8,524 nucleotides of DNA from Planctomycetota bacterium (GTDB lineage Bacteria; Planctomycetota; Planctomycetia; Pirellulales; Pirellulaceae): the NCBI GenBank assembly GCA_026692885.1, contig JAPLNJ010000751.1, positions 1-8,524 on the forward strand. The letters are read 5' to 3'. Below the pieces are notes generated by a model that saw only the letters and a program-made list of their open reading frames with translations, had not been told where the DNA came from and made no database searches. Of the stretch, positions 1 to 6,124 are shown piece after piece; positions within the stretch are counted from its first letter, which is position 1, and each line of letters starts with the position of its first letter. The translations under genes were made by a program, and so were the position numbers.

Positions 1-50
1 TGAGAGCAGTCCCGCCAACTCCTAACACCGCGGCGCCTCACCAAGTTCTC

Positions 51-62
51 CCGACTTGTCGG
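51..62. repeat. Short palindrome upstream of the CitG-like gene
   Basis: The bases CCGACTTGTCGG form a 5-bp stem (CCGAC/GTCGG) around a TT loop. A near copy lies at 104-117. There is no T-tract after it, so it is not a convincing intrinsic terminator. It could be an operator-like site, the end of an upstream transcript, or a dispersed repeat; the sequence does not decide. Confidence 0.4.
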
Positions 63-103
63 ATAGGGGGCTCCGGGTTAGGCACAGGGCGGGAACACTC
101 CCA

Positions 104-117
104 CCGACTTGCGTCGG
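104..117. repeat. Second copy of the CCGACTT palindrome
   Basis: CCGAC, TTGC, GTCGG: the same 5-bp arms as at 51-62 with a four-base loop. The two copies are 53 bp apart, start to start. They are the only structure I see in the 240 bases before the CitG-like start; I see no convincing -35/-10 pair there. Confidence 0.4.
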
Positions 118-240
118 GAGCTTCTCGGGGGCGATCACGACACTGCTAGCATTTCGCAACGTGATGATCAAAGGCCATCAAGGCCGATGTCCTTCCTGGC
201 CGTCTCCCCCTCGACATTCCTCCCCGCTATGATTTCGTCT

Positions 241-1098
241 ATGCCCCACGATGAACAGCTCTCGATCGGCCAGTGCGCGACGTTGGCCTGCCTGCTGGAA
301 GCGACTACGCCCAAGCCGGGTAATGTCCATCGGGGCGTGGACTTCGAGGACATGACGTTTCTGGATTTTGCCGTCAGTGCCGCCGCGATCGGGCCGGCGA
401 TGGACAAAGCTCGGGAGTGGGGCGCGGGCCAGACGATCCTGGAGGCCATCCGCGCCACCCGCCGTCTGGTTCCGGTGAACACGAACCTGGGAACGGTGCT
501 GCTGATTGCTCCGCTAGCAGTCGTGCCACGCAACCTGCCGTTGCCGACGGGGATTGCCGCGGTGCTGAAGTCTTTGACAGCGCAAGACGCGCGGTCGGTC
601 TATGAAGCCATCCGGGTGGTCAATCCGGGCGGGCTCGGCAAGGTGGATCGCCTGGACGTGGCCGACGAGCCGCCGAACGACTTGCTGGTCGCAATGCGGG
701 CTGCCGCCGGACGCGACTTGGTCGCCCGCCAGTACGGAAACGACTTCGCACAAGTCCTGCAAGTGGTGGTGCCCGCGCTGCGTCGTGGGCAGCAGGTCGG
801 CTGGTCGCTGACCGACACCGTGATCCACACCCAGATCACCTTGCTCAGTCAATTCTCGGACAGCCTGATCGAACGCAAATGTGGACCCGAGGTGGGCCGG
901 CAGGTTTCGGCCAACGCAGCCCAAGTGCTAGCGGCGGGCGATCCCGGAGACGAGAGCTATGTGGAAGCTCTGAACGACTTGGATTTCTGGTTGCGTACCG
1001 ACGGCCATCGCCGCAACCCCGGCACCACCGCCGACCTGCTTGCCGCCGGTTTGTTCGCAGCCCTCCGCGACGGTGTGCTCCAACCGCCGTTTCGCTAA
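241..1098 (+). CDS. CitG-like triphosphoribosyl-dephospho-CoA synthase family protein
   Basis: This 285-residue protein belongs to the CitG/MdcB family, which makes the prosthetic-group precursor 2'-(5''-triphosphoribosyl)-3'-dephospho-CoA from ATP and dephospho-CoA for citrate or malonate decarboxylase acyl carrier proteins. Visible family motifs are TPKPGNVHRG (23-32; classical CitG has SPKPGLVDR), NTNLGT (80-85; NTHKGS in E. coli CitG), DSLIERKCG (207-215, at the place of the classical GDTNVASRGG) and RNPGTTADLLAAGLF (258-272; NLSPGGSADLL). It is cytoplasmic, with no signal peptide or membrane span. No citrate lyase or malonate decarboxylase subunit is nearby, and the motifs diverge from E. 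coli CitG, so the real substrate may differ. The ATG at 241 is chosen because similarity begins just after it. In-frame ATGs at 109, 187 and 229 would add residues unlike the family, and no start has a strong ribosome binding site. It stands alone on the plus strand. Confidence 0.85.
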   Translation: MPHDEQLSIGQCATLACLLEATTPKPGNVHRGVDFEDMTFLDFAVSAAAIGPAMDKAREWGAGQTILEAIRATRRLVPVNTNLGTVLLIAPLAVVPRNLPLPTGIAAVLKSLTAQDARSVYEAIRVVNPGGLGKVDRLDVADEPPNDLLVAMRAAAGRDLVARQYGNDFAQVLQVVVPALRRGQQVGWSLTDTVIHTQITLLSQFSDSLIERKCGPEVGRQVSANAAQVLAAGDPGDESYVEALNDLDFWLRTDGHRRNPGTTADLLAAGLFAALRDGVLQPPFR

Positions 1099-1151
1099 GC
1101 CCAGCGGACAGAAATAATTCACCCGGCATCGGTGGGGCAGACTGGTTTGTG

Positions 1152-2405
1152 TTACGGCCGTTTGCCGAGCACTTGGCCAATGGTCTCCAGTCGGTCGGTA
1201 TTGGACTTGCCGTCCGGCGTCCAGGTCGGACACAGCCAACCGCCCTCGTCATGTTCGTTCCAGGCGTAGATAATGACCGCGTTGGCCCGGCAGCAATCCG
1301 GCTGCTCCCTGACGAAGGCCAACGCACGCTCGAGATGACTGGCGATCTCGGCTGGGGTGGCTGTGGCGGGAAAGACCGTCTGCCGATGATAGCCGTGATC
1401 CCTTTCCCACGACACGGGGCTCTCCTTGCGCGGGTTCTTGTCCCAGCCTGTGGTCACCAGCGGCACATAGGGTACGTGGTCGGCGACGGCCCTTTGCCAG
1501 TAGTTCGTCTCGACTCGCTTACAGAGAGCCGCGAAGGTGGCATCATCACTGCCGTAGGCATAGGCCGAGACGGCCTCGAATCCCAGCGGCGCCGCACGCC
1601 GGAAATCGGCGGCCGGATTCCAGCCCATCAAGACACAGTAGGGATCGCTGCCGACCGCTTGCGCCGCCTGCCGGAACTGGGCGACGCGGTCCTCCTTGGT
1701 TTGAAAGGCAAAGACCAGCGGTCGTCCGCCGAGCACGGTCTGGTAGCCTGGCTCGCGCAGCAGAGCGACTGCTCGGTCGCGCTCGCGTGGCCACTGGTCA
1801 TCAGACACCTTGAAGTTGTTGTGCAGGATGACGCAAGAGTTGATCCGCCGGCGCGCTTTGCTGTTCCGATACAGCCGCAGGGATTCGCTCATGGAGCTGG
1901 CTTCGGGATAAAGCAGGAACGCCCAGTAGTCCAGGCCGGCCCTCGCGGCAAAGGCGATCTCCTGGTCCATGACCTCCTGCCGCCCGCCCTGGATCCGCAC
2001 CTGGTCATCGCCGAGCACCTCGGCGAACCACGGCAGGCGCGCATGGTACTTTTTCGGTCCGAGTGTCCGCTCGACCTGCACGGTCACCTCGCCCCCGGTC
2101 CACGCATCCCAGCGGATCGCACCCACCAGGGGCCGCGCAGGCATTCGCGGAGCATCGCTGGCGTGCAGCGCAGCCAACGATGCGAGCAGCAGCGGAGCGT
2201 ATTGATTCCCGCGGTTGTCACCACCCAGGTTGATGTCGAGGGGCGCGACACCGTAAGGCATTTTGGTTCCGAGCGTGACAGCGCCACCCCACCAGGCTTC
2301 GCCGGGCAGGAGTTCGAGTTGGAGTTCCGACTGCGCGCTGTTCTGCGCGATGACCGGCGCTGAGGCGAACAGCAGAGAAAGGCAGAGAAGATAACCGATT
2401 TTCAT
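1152..2405 (-). CDS. Secreted GH99-like (WbsX/endo-mannosidase-type) glycoside hydrolase
   Basis: This 417-residue protein starts with a signal peptide (MKIGYLLCLSLLFASAPVIA, cleavage near residue 20-21), so it is exported. Residues about 92-412 look like a GH99-like TIM barrel: VGAIRWDAW (94-102), VMDQEIAFAARAGLDYWAFLLY (145-166), and near the end YAWNEHDEGGWLCPT (380-394). In characterised GH99 enzymes the catalytic pair is two glutamates three residues apart in a WNExxEG motif; E384 and E387 fit this exactly. GH99 enzymes cleave alpha-mannans or glucosylated mannose internally, but this broad family is poorly characterised, so the substrate is unknown. Residues 30-76 (WWGG, MPYG, NQYAPLLL) look like a separate lead-in segment seen before other sugar hydrolases. 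The ATG at 2405 has a good ribosome binding site. The gene lies 43 bp after the LamG-like remnant that follows the GH95 gene, so it is probably in the same transcript, and it converges on the CitG-like gene with a 53-bp gap. Confidence 0.75.
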   Translation of the reverse strand: MKIGYLLCLSLLFASAPVIAQNSAQSELQLELLPGEAWWGGAVTLGTKMPYGVAPLDINLGGDNRGNQYAPLLLASLAALHASDAPRMPARPLVGAIRWDAWTGGEVTVQVERTLGPKKYHARLPWFAEVLGDDQVRIQGGRQEVMDQEIAFAARAGLDYWAFLLYPEASSMSESLRLYRNSKARRRINSCVILHNNFKVSDDQWPRERDRAVALLREPGYQTVLGGRPLVFAFQTKEDRVAQFRQAAQAVGSDPYCVLMGWNPAADFRRAAPLGFEAVSAYAYGSDDATFAALCKRVETNYWQRAVADHVPYVPLVTTGWDKNPRKESPVSWERDHGYHRQTVFPATATPAEIASHLERALAFVREQPDCCRANAVIIYAWNEHDEGGWLCPTWTPDGKSNTDRLETIGQVLGKRP

Positions 2406-2411
2406 GATGGG

Positions 2412-2417
2412 TTCCTT
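2412..2417 (-). promoter_or_regulatory. Ribosome binding site for the GH99-like gene
   Basis: On the minus strand AAGGAA lies six bases before the ATG at 2405. It supports this start and the hydrophobic signal peptide that follows it. Confidence 0.7.
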
Positions 2418-2448
2418 GCTGTAACTGACCCGGTCCTGACTCGGTCTC

Positions 2449-2646
2449 CTACCGCTCCGCCACCGGCTTGCCGTCGACGTAGAGCAGAATCTTGCGGGTG
2501 GTGTCGTCCACGGTGGTGGCCACGTGGACCCAGCGGCCGGGCTGCAGTTCGGCCTTCCACCCCAGCCACGGATCGGACACGATCACGCGTAAGGAATTTC
2601 CGGGATAGGTATCGAACAGATGTCGCCGAGGAACCGGTTGTTGCCG
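2449..2646 (-). pseudogene. LamG-like domain fragment, out of frame with the GH95 gene
   Basis: Reading the minus strand in the frame that ends at TAG 2449-2451 gives a stretch open from 2646. It contains LFDTYPGNSLRVIVSDPW, then LQPGRWVHVATTVDD, then LLYVDGKPVAER and the stop. This is the typical first half of a LamG/concanavalin-like carbohydrate-binding domain: the 'pG.W.HVA.t.D' and 'LYVDGk.V' strands. It has no ATG and no ribosome binding site, and it overlaps the end of the GH95 frame, which holds the typical second half (PLRLGADSNGNNRFLGDI). A frameshift near 2605-2625 in a once longer GH95 gene explains the frame change but not the reversed order of the halves. Ending the longer gene at 2449 would leave 43 bp before the GH99-like start, a normal operon gap. 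Confidence 0.6.
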
Positions 2647-4991
2647 TTACTGTCAGCGCCCAGTCGTAGCGGCAGTTGGTTGGGACGGATCAAGCCCGGC
2701 AGCTTCCAATCTTCGGCGGCGTTTGCCGGAGCCGGCGGGATGGCCGCGGGTTTCTCCAAGCTGCCGGTCAGCGTTTCGCCGGACTTCAGCACTACCTGGA
2801 AGTTCTCACCCACCTTCTTGATCCCGTTACGACTCCACTGCGGCGCCCGTCCGGCGAAGTTGTCGCGGATGCGCACCGCGCCGTCGCGGGACGCAGTAAT
2901 GCTGAACCAGGTCGTGGCGTTCAGTTCCCTTTTCGCGGAGACGCGATAGCCGCCTTCGGCACGCAGATCACTGAATGCCGCTGTGTGCCAGCGCCAGGGC
3001 GTGGCCGGGAAGATGCGGAGGACCTGCGTGTCGGGTACGCCCGGCGTCGGACTCCAGCTTTGCAGCAGCATCTCATGCACGGCCTGCGGCGCCAGGAAGT
3101 TGCCCTCCAGCGTGAACGGACGGTAGGTGAACGTCGAAAAGCCGGCCCGCAGCTGGTCGCCGTTGACATGGAAGCCATTCCGCAGAATGAACGCCTTGGT
3201 GAAAATCTCCAGGTTGTGCAGTGCCGACTCGGCGTCGCCCACCCGGGCCCGCAGGCAGGCCATCCAGGAAAAGCTGTAGCCGCACCAGGCCTGCGTGCCG
3301 AACGCGTCCCATTGCTTCAGCGACGCGGCAATCACGGCCCGGTCGCGATCGCCACCATCGATCGAGATCAAATTGAACGGGTAGATGCCGATCAGGTTTG
3401 ACAGGTGCCGATGCGAGCCGGGCAGGTCCTCGTTCTCCGAGATCTTCAGCACGTGATCCGGCCGCAGATGGAACTCGCCCAGGCCGCGCGCGGTCTTCGC
3501 CCACTGTTCCGCCGTGGCCGAATCGCCGACGGCGGCAGCCATCTCGGACAACCCCAAGAAAAACATCCGCAGGCAGGCGATGTCATAGTTGCTATTGGGC
3601 TTCACCCAGGCCCGTAGGCTGTTGTCGAAGATCTCGGGTGAAGCCGACAGCGGCAGCTTCAGCAGGCCGTGCTCCTCGCGGAGCAAGCTGCGCAAGGACT
3701 CGCCGATCTCGCGGCACCAGGGATAGGCTCGCTGGCGCAGGAACTGGTCATCACCCGTATAGCGCCAGTGCAGATAGAACAAATGCCCGATCCAGGCACC
3801 CTGCACCGGCGACAGGCTGTACTGCGGCCAGCCGCCCAAGGGCTGACCGGCCAAGCTCATCACGCCGGGCACCGCGGCGCCGGGCGTGCCGTAAAACTTC
3901 TTGGCAAATTTGCGGTAAGCGGGCAACAGGTCCCACATGAAATCCAGGAACGCCGCGCCCTCGTCGAAGTGGCCGGCCGCCTGGTAGGCGATGTAGGTCA
4001 TCGGCGTGTTCAGGTCGTTGTGGTAGTCGCCTTTCCACGGGGGCAAGGATCCGGCATCGGCCGTCCAAACTCCCTGCAGCGGCATCGGCGGTGCGCCGCG
4101 GCGCGAAGCGGCCCCGTAGAAGTATCGGACCAGGTTGTAATGCCGTTGGATCTCGACATCGGGTACCGTAACTTGCGACTGCGACCAGAACTTGGACCAC
4201 CACGCCGTGTGCGCCGCGAGCAGCGCGTCGTAGCCGGAGTCCAGCGCAGCGGAGACCCGTTGGCGGGCGATGGCCACCGGATCGGCGCCGTCGCGCGTCG
4301 AAGTCACGGCGACCGCCAACAGCGTCGCGTCATCGATGCGTCGGGTGTGGAGGCAGACGCAGTAACTCAGACCCTCGGCCGCCGCTTGGACGAACCACTG
4401 CGTTCCCGCCGCACTGCCGGTACGCGGGTCCGGGTAGCCCAGTGCCTTGACCGACGCAGGAGGCAGCAGTCGCAGCGATTTCGGGCCGGGGCCCGGGATG
4501 CGCAGCAGGGCCACCGGCTCGGTGGCGCTGAAGAAGACGTCCAGTTGCGTGCCATCCTGCAGCCAGGCCCGGCCTTGGGCGGCTGCCATCGCCAACTCGA
4601 AACGCTGCACCTGTTGGGTAGGTTCCAGGACGATTTCCAGGCGGCCGGCGGGAATCTTGGTCGGATGCGCGGCGCTGTAGTTGCGGTCGAAGATGGCGGT
4701 GATCTCGCCGGCCTTCTGCTCCTGGACCAAACGGATCAGGTTGGCAAAGTTGAACTTATCCCAGGGCATGTCGGGGGCCGGCCGCTCGTCCCACAGGTCT
4801 CCCCGGTCCAACGACAGTCGGATCGTGTTGTCTTCGCCCCAGAGCAATCCGCCCAGCAGACCGTTGCCCAGCGGCACGGCCTCATCCCACGTTCGGATTG
4901 GGGCAGTGAGTTCCAGTTTCAGCGGATCAGCGGCCGCCGCAGCCGTTGCGCCCGCGAGCAGCCAGATCACGATCGAGCAGAGCTTCTGCAT
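2583..4991 (-). CDS. Secreted glycoside hydrolase family 95 protein (alpha-L-fucosidase-like), probable C-terminal frameshift
   Basis: This 802-residue protein has a signal peptide (residues 1-21, AAAA-ADP) and the GH95 layout: an N-terminal beta-sandwich (about 22-260; EAVPLGNGLLGGLLWG at 37-52, DRGDLWDER at 62-70), a helical (alpha/alpha)6 barrel (about 280-645), and a C-terminal beta domain (about 650-745). GH95 enzymes are inverting exo-acting alpha-1,2-L-fucosidases, with some alpha-L-galactosidases. Barrel motifs are WKGDYHNDLNTPMTY (319-333), SASPE (449-453; E453 aligns with the general acid), SHRHLSNLIGIYP (526-538) and TLEGNFLAPQAVHEMLLQS (627-645). Compared with the Bifidobacterium enzyme AfcA, the first base-assisting Asn appears as D326, the second is kept as N328, and the catalytic Asp of the 'DGNFG' motif appears as E629, so specificity or mechanism may differ. 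The last about 30 residues (from PLRLGADSNGNNRFLGDI) are the end half of a LamG-like fold, running into a non-family tail at a likely frameshift. The ATG at 4991 has a GAGGTG site and lies 21 bp after the permease stop. Confidence 0.85.
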   Translation of the reverse strand: MQKLCSIVIWLLAGATAAAAADPLKLELTAPIRTWDEAVPLGNGLLGGLLWGEDNTIRLSLDRGDLWDERPAPDMPWDKFNFANLIRLVQEQKAGEITAIFDRNYSAAHPTKIPAGRLEIVLEPTQQVQRFELAMAAAQGRAWLQDGTQLDVFFSATEPVALLRIPGPGPKSLRLLPPASVKALGYPDPRTGSAAGTQWFVQAAAEGLSYCVCLHTRRIDDATLLAVAVTSTRDGADPVAIARQRVSAALDSGYDALLAAHTAWWSKFWSQSQVTVPDVEIQRHYNLVRYFYGAASRRGAPPMPLQGVWTADAGSLPPWKGDYHNDLNTPMTYIAYQAAGHFDEGAAFLDFMWDLLPAYRKFAKKFYGTPGAAVPGVMSLAGQPLGGWPQYSLSPVQGAWIGHLFYLHWRYTGDDQFLRQRAYPWCREIGESLRSLLREEHGLLKLPLSASPEIFDNSLRAWVKPNSNYDIACLRMFFLGLSEMAAAVGDSATAEQWAKTARGLGEFHLRPDHVLKISENEDLPGSHRHLSNLIGIYPFNLISIDGGDRDRAVIAASLKQWDAFGTQAWCGYSFSWMACLRARVGDAESALHNLEIFTKAFILRNGFHVNGDQLRAGFSTFTYRPFTLEGNFLAPQAVHEMLLQSWSPTPGVPDTQVLRIFPATPWRWHTAAFSDLRAEGGYRVSAKRELNATTWFSITASRDGAVRIRDNFAGRAPQWSRNGIKKVGENFQVVLKSGETLTGSLEKPAAIPPAPANAAEDWKLPGLIRPNQLPLRLGADSNGNNRFLGDICSIPIPEIPYA

Positions 4992-4996
4992 GGTTG

Positions 4997-5002
4997 CACC
5001 TC
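4997..5002 (-). promoter_or_regulatory. Ribosome binding site for the GH95 gene
   Basis: GAGGTG on the minus strand lies five bases before the ATG at 4991 and sits in the 21-bp gap after the permease stop. It fixes this start and fits co-transcription with the permease. Confidence 0.75.
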
Positions 5003-5012
5003 ATTGACCCCG

Positions 5013-5801
5013 TCAAGCATACTCCCGCCGCGAGAACAGCCACAGGCCCGCGGTGAACAACACGCCACCCAGCACGCCCAGCACGACCCAGGCCGCCTCG
5101 CCGGAGATCGGCACCAACAGAGCCGGTTCCCGCCCGGCAGTCGGATGCAATCCCAACCGCGCGCCGGCGTCCAGCATCAGGCACTCGGTGTAGAACGAGA
5201 CAGCTACGCGTTTGATCACTCCGGGCACGTTGCCCAGGAACGTCTCCAGGAACAAGGCATACACCAAGGCCACGATGGTCGCGCGCCGCAAGAGCACGCT
5301 GAACAGTGTAAACAGCCCCACGTAAGTCACGGTGGACCAGAATACGGCCGGGCAGAACGGGCGAAAGACTTCCTTGCCGAACGAGCCGGCAAGCTGCGTC
5401 AGCACCACCCAGGTTCCGAAGGTCCAGACCAGGGCCAGGGCCAGCGCCGAGGTATATTTAGCCGCGAAGATCAGCGGCCGAGGCAGCGGAGTGGCAAGCA
5501 GATACACGAGCGTCTGGTCCTCGCGGTCGCCGGCAATCACGGGTGTCGCGTAACACAAGCAGAACATGGGCAGCAGGAAGGAGACGTACATGGGCAGCAC
5601 GAGCTCGCCCACGAACGCTTGGGTGGTCCGCCGAGGATGCATCGACCAGGCAACCACAGCCAGTCCGGCAAACGCGAGCAGCATCGCACAGACCAACGTT
5701 TGTCGCGAACGGAACAATCGCCGCAGCGAGACGCGGGTCAACAGCAGACAACCCAGGAGTTGCCCGACGAAGCGGGAGGAGGGAACCATGGATTCTAGCA
5801 T
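5013..5801 (-). CDS. ABC-2 type transporter permease (permease 2)
   Basis: This 262-residue inner-membrane protein has about six hydrophobic segments (near 34-53, 66-88, 113-136, 151-170, 172-190 and 236-256). The loop VIAGDREDQTLVYLLATPLPRPLIFAAKY (88-116) matches the 'E-R-E-x-G-T-L-x-x-L-L-x-x-P-x-x-R-x-x-x-x-x-K' signature of ABC-2 permeases. It has no nucleotide-binding domain of its own and probably pairs with an ATPase such as the one at 7084-6125, from which a 323-bp repeat-rich gap separates it. The transported substrate cannot be told. The start at 5801 is preferred because AAAGGGA precedes it; the alternative ATG at 5789 (M5) has none. The downstream GH95 gene starts 21 bp after its stop. 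Confidence 0.8.
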   Translation of the reverse strand: MLESMVPSSRFVGQLLGCLLLTRVSLRRLFRSRQTLVCAMLLAFAGLAVVAWSMHPRRTTQAFVGELVLPMYVSFLLPMFCLCYATPVIAGDREDQTLVYLLATPLPRPLIFAAKYTSALALALVWTFGTWVVLTQLAGSFGKEVFRPFCPAVFWSTVTYVGLFTLFSVLLRRATIVALVYALFLETFLGNVPGVIKRVAVSFYTECLMLDAGARLGLHPTAGREPALLVPISGEAAWVVLGVLGGVLFTAGLWLFSRREYA

Positions 5802-5804
5802 TCG

Positions 5805-5811
5805 TCCCTTT
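5805..5811 (-). promoter_or_regulatory. Ribosome binding site for permease 2
   Basis: AAAGGGA on the minus strand, three bases before the ATG at 5801. The spacing is short but it is the only candidate near either possible start, so it favours 5801 over 5789. Confidence 0.5.
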
Positions 5812-5817
5812 CCGTAG

Positions 5818-5837
5818 GTCAGGCTTTCCAGCCTGAC
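5818..5837. repeat. Hairpin repeat GTCAGGCT-TTCC-AGCCTGAC
   Basis: Perfect 8-bp arms around a TTCC loop. TCCGT at 5811-5815 and ACGGA at 5846-5850 can extend the pairing outward. It lies just upstream of the permease 2 ribosome binding site and would be in its mRNA leader. Hairpins of this type ('tcaggctttccagcctgac') are, to my recollection, widely dispersed in planctomycete genomes. The pattern resembles the 'aagcttccagctt' core of the inverted repeat at 5939-6030, as if both belong to one superfamily. Confidence 0.65.
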
Positions 5838-5847
5838 GTCGATTCAC

Positions 5848-5862
5848 GGAGCCTGTCGCTCC
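5848..5862. repeat. Small hairpin GGAGC-CTGTC-GCTCC
   Basis: A 5-bp stem with a five-base loop directly beside the 5818-5837 hairpin and within the same leader. No T-tract follows on either strand, so it is probably part of the same dispersed repeat rather than a terminator. The bases from 5863 to 5889 show nothing further. Confidence 0.35.
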
Positions 5863-5903
5863 CGATCCTATTTCCCACGCGCCCAGCGACCTCTCCCCTC
5901 GCC

Positions 5904-5908
5904 CCGAT
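5904..5908. repeat. Left CCGAT direct repeat (probable target-site duplication)
   Basis: CCGAT lies immediately left of the terminal inverted repeat of the 140-bp element, and an identical CCGAT follows its right end at 6049-6053. Direct repeats exactly abutting inverted termini are the usual mark of transposition. Confidence 0.6.
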
Positions 5909-6048
5909 GAGGCTGCTGAAAAAGTAGCGGAAAGCAACGTGGGGTAAGCTTCCAGCTTGCCAATCTTCCGTATTCTCCGTTTCCTCGTCTTCCTCGGCTA
6001 CGCATTTGGCAAGCTGGAAGCTTACCCCACGACTAATTCAGCAGTCTC
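5909..6048. mobile_element. 140-bp MITE-like palindromic element
   Basis: The element runs from GAGGCTGCTGAA (5909-5920) to TTCAGCAGTCTC (6037-6048). These ends are inverted repeats matching at 11 of 12 positions and are flanked by CCGAT on both sides. Inside is a perfect 25-bp inverted repeat (5939-5963 and 6006-6030) around a 42-base pyrimidine-rich loop. It has no room for a transposase, so it would be a non-autonomous element moved in trans. I cannot name the parent IS family. It lies between ATPase 2 and permease 2 and would be transcribed with them if they share an mRNA. Confidence 0.65.
5939..6030. repeat. Perfect 25-bp inverted repeat inside the MITE-like element
   Basis: The left arm (5939-5963) begins GTGGGGTAAGCTTCC and ends AGCTTGCCAA; the right arm (6006-6030) is its exact reverse complement. 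The loop is 5964-6005. Each arm holds its own small palindrome, AAGCTTCCAGCTT, so RNA from either strand could fold as one long stem or as two short ones. No U-tract follows, so a terminator role is not supported. Confidence 0.8.
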
Positions 6049-6053
6049 CCGAT
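6049..6053. repeat. Right CCGAT direct repeat (probable target-site duplication)
   Basis: The second CCGAT abuts the right terminal inverted repeat of the element at 5909-6048. See the left copy at 5904-5908. Confidence 0.6.
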
Positions 6054-6056
6054 ACT

Positions 6057-6084
6057 CCGGGGAGAGGGGTTGGGGGTGAGGGGC
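6057..6084 (-). repeat. Dispersed repeat of the 'CCCTCACCCCCAACCCC' type
   Basis: On the minus strand this reads GCCCCTCACCCCCAACCCC followed by TCTCCCCGG. The motif is a familiar intergenic repeat in many GC-rich bacteria and yields spurious 'LTPNPSP' peptides when translated. It starts about 40 bases after the stop of ATPase 2 and forms the right flank of the palindrome split by the MITE-like element. The bases 6085-6124 show nothing further. Confidence 0.6.
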
Positions 6085-6124
6085 TTTGCTCCGCAGAAGC
6101 CAGCCAAACTCATGTTTTCTTCGC

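Larger units (their letters stand above)
5890..6067. repeat. Outer inverted repeat CCTCTCCCC / GGGGAGAGG split by an insertion
   Basis: CCTCTCCCC at 5890-5898 pairs perfectly with GGGGAGAGG at 6059-6067. With the 140-bp element and one CCGAT copy removed, the two arms would be only about 15 bases apart and form an ordinary hairpin. This suggests an older palindromic repeat that was the target of the insertion at 5909-6048. Confidence 0.55.

Noticed and set aside
211..233. TCGACA and TATGAT as a promoter for the CitG-like gene
   Set aside because: The spacing is only 11 bases, far from the usual 16-18, and the -10-like element overlaps the coding start region.
109..240. Longer N-terminus for the CitG-like protein (starts at 109, 187 or 229)
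   Set aside because: The added residues do not look like the family, and no good ribosome binding site supports them. The start at 187 has AAGG but only three bases away, so it stays a weak alternative.
879..2363. A 494-codon plus-strand frame spanning the CitG-like and GH99-like genes
   Set aside because: It overlaps the end of one clear gene in another frame and is antisense to a second; it shows no domain and no ribosome binding site.
3669..5798. A 709-codon open frame on the plus strand, antisense to the GH95 and permease 2 genes
   Set aside because: It is low-complexity in composition (rich in Gln, Arg, Gly, His), matches no family I recognise, and lies exactly opposite two well-supported genes. 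GC-rich codon use opens such antisense frames.
5939..6030. The 25-bp inverted repeat as an intrinsic terminator
   Set aside because: The loop is 42 bases and no T-tract follows on either strand; the element borders and CCGAT repeats fit a mobile element better.
5890..6084. A CRISPR array in the repeat-rich gap
   Set aside because: The repeats are inverted and of different types; there are no regularly spaced direct repeats and no cas genes.
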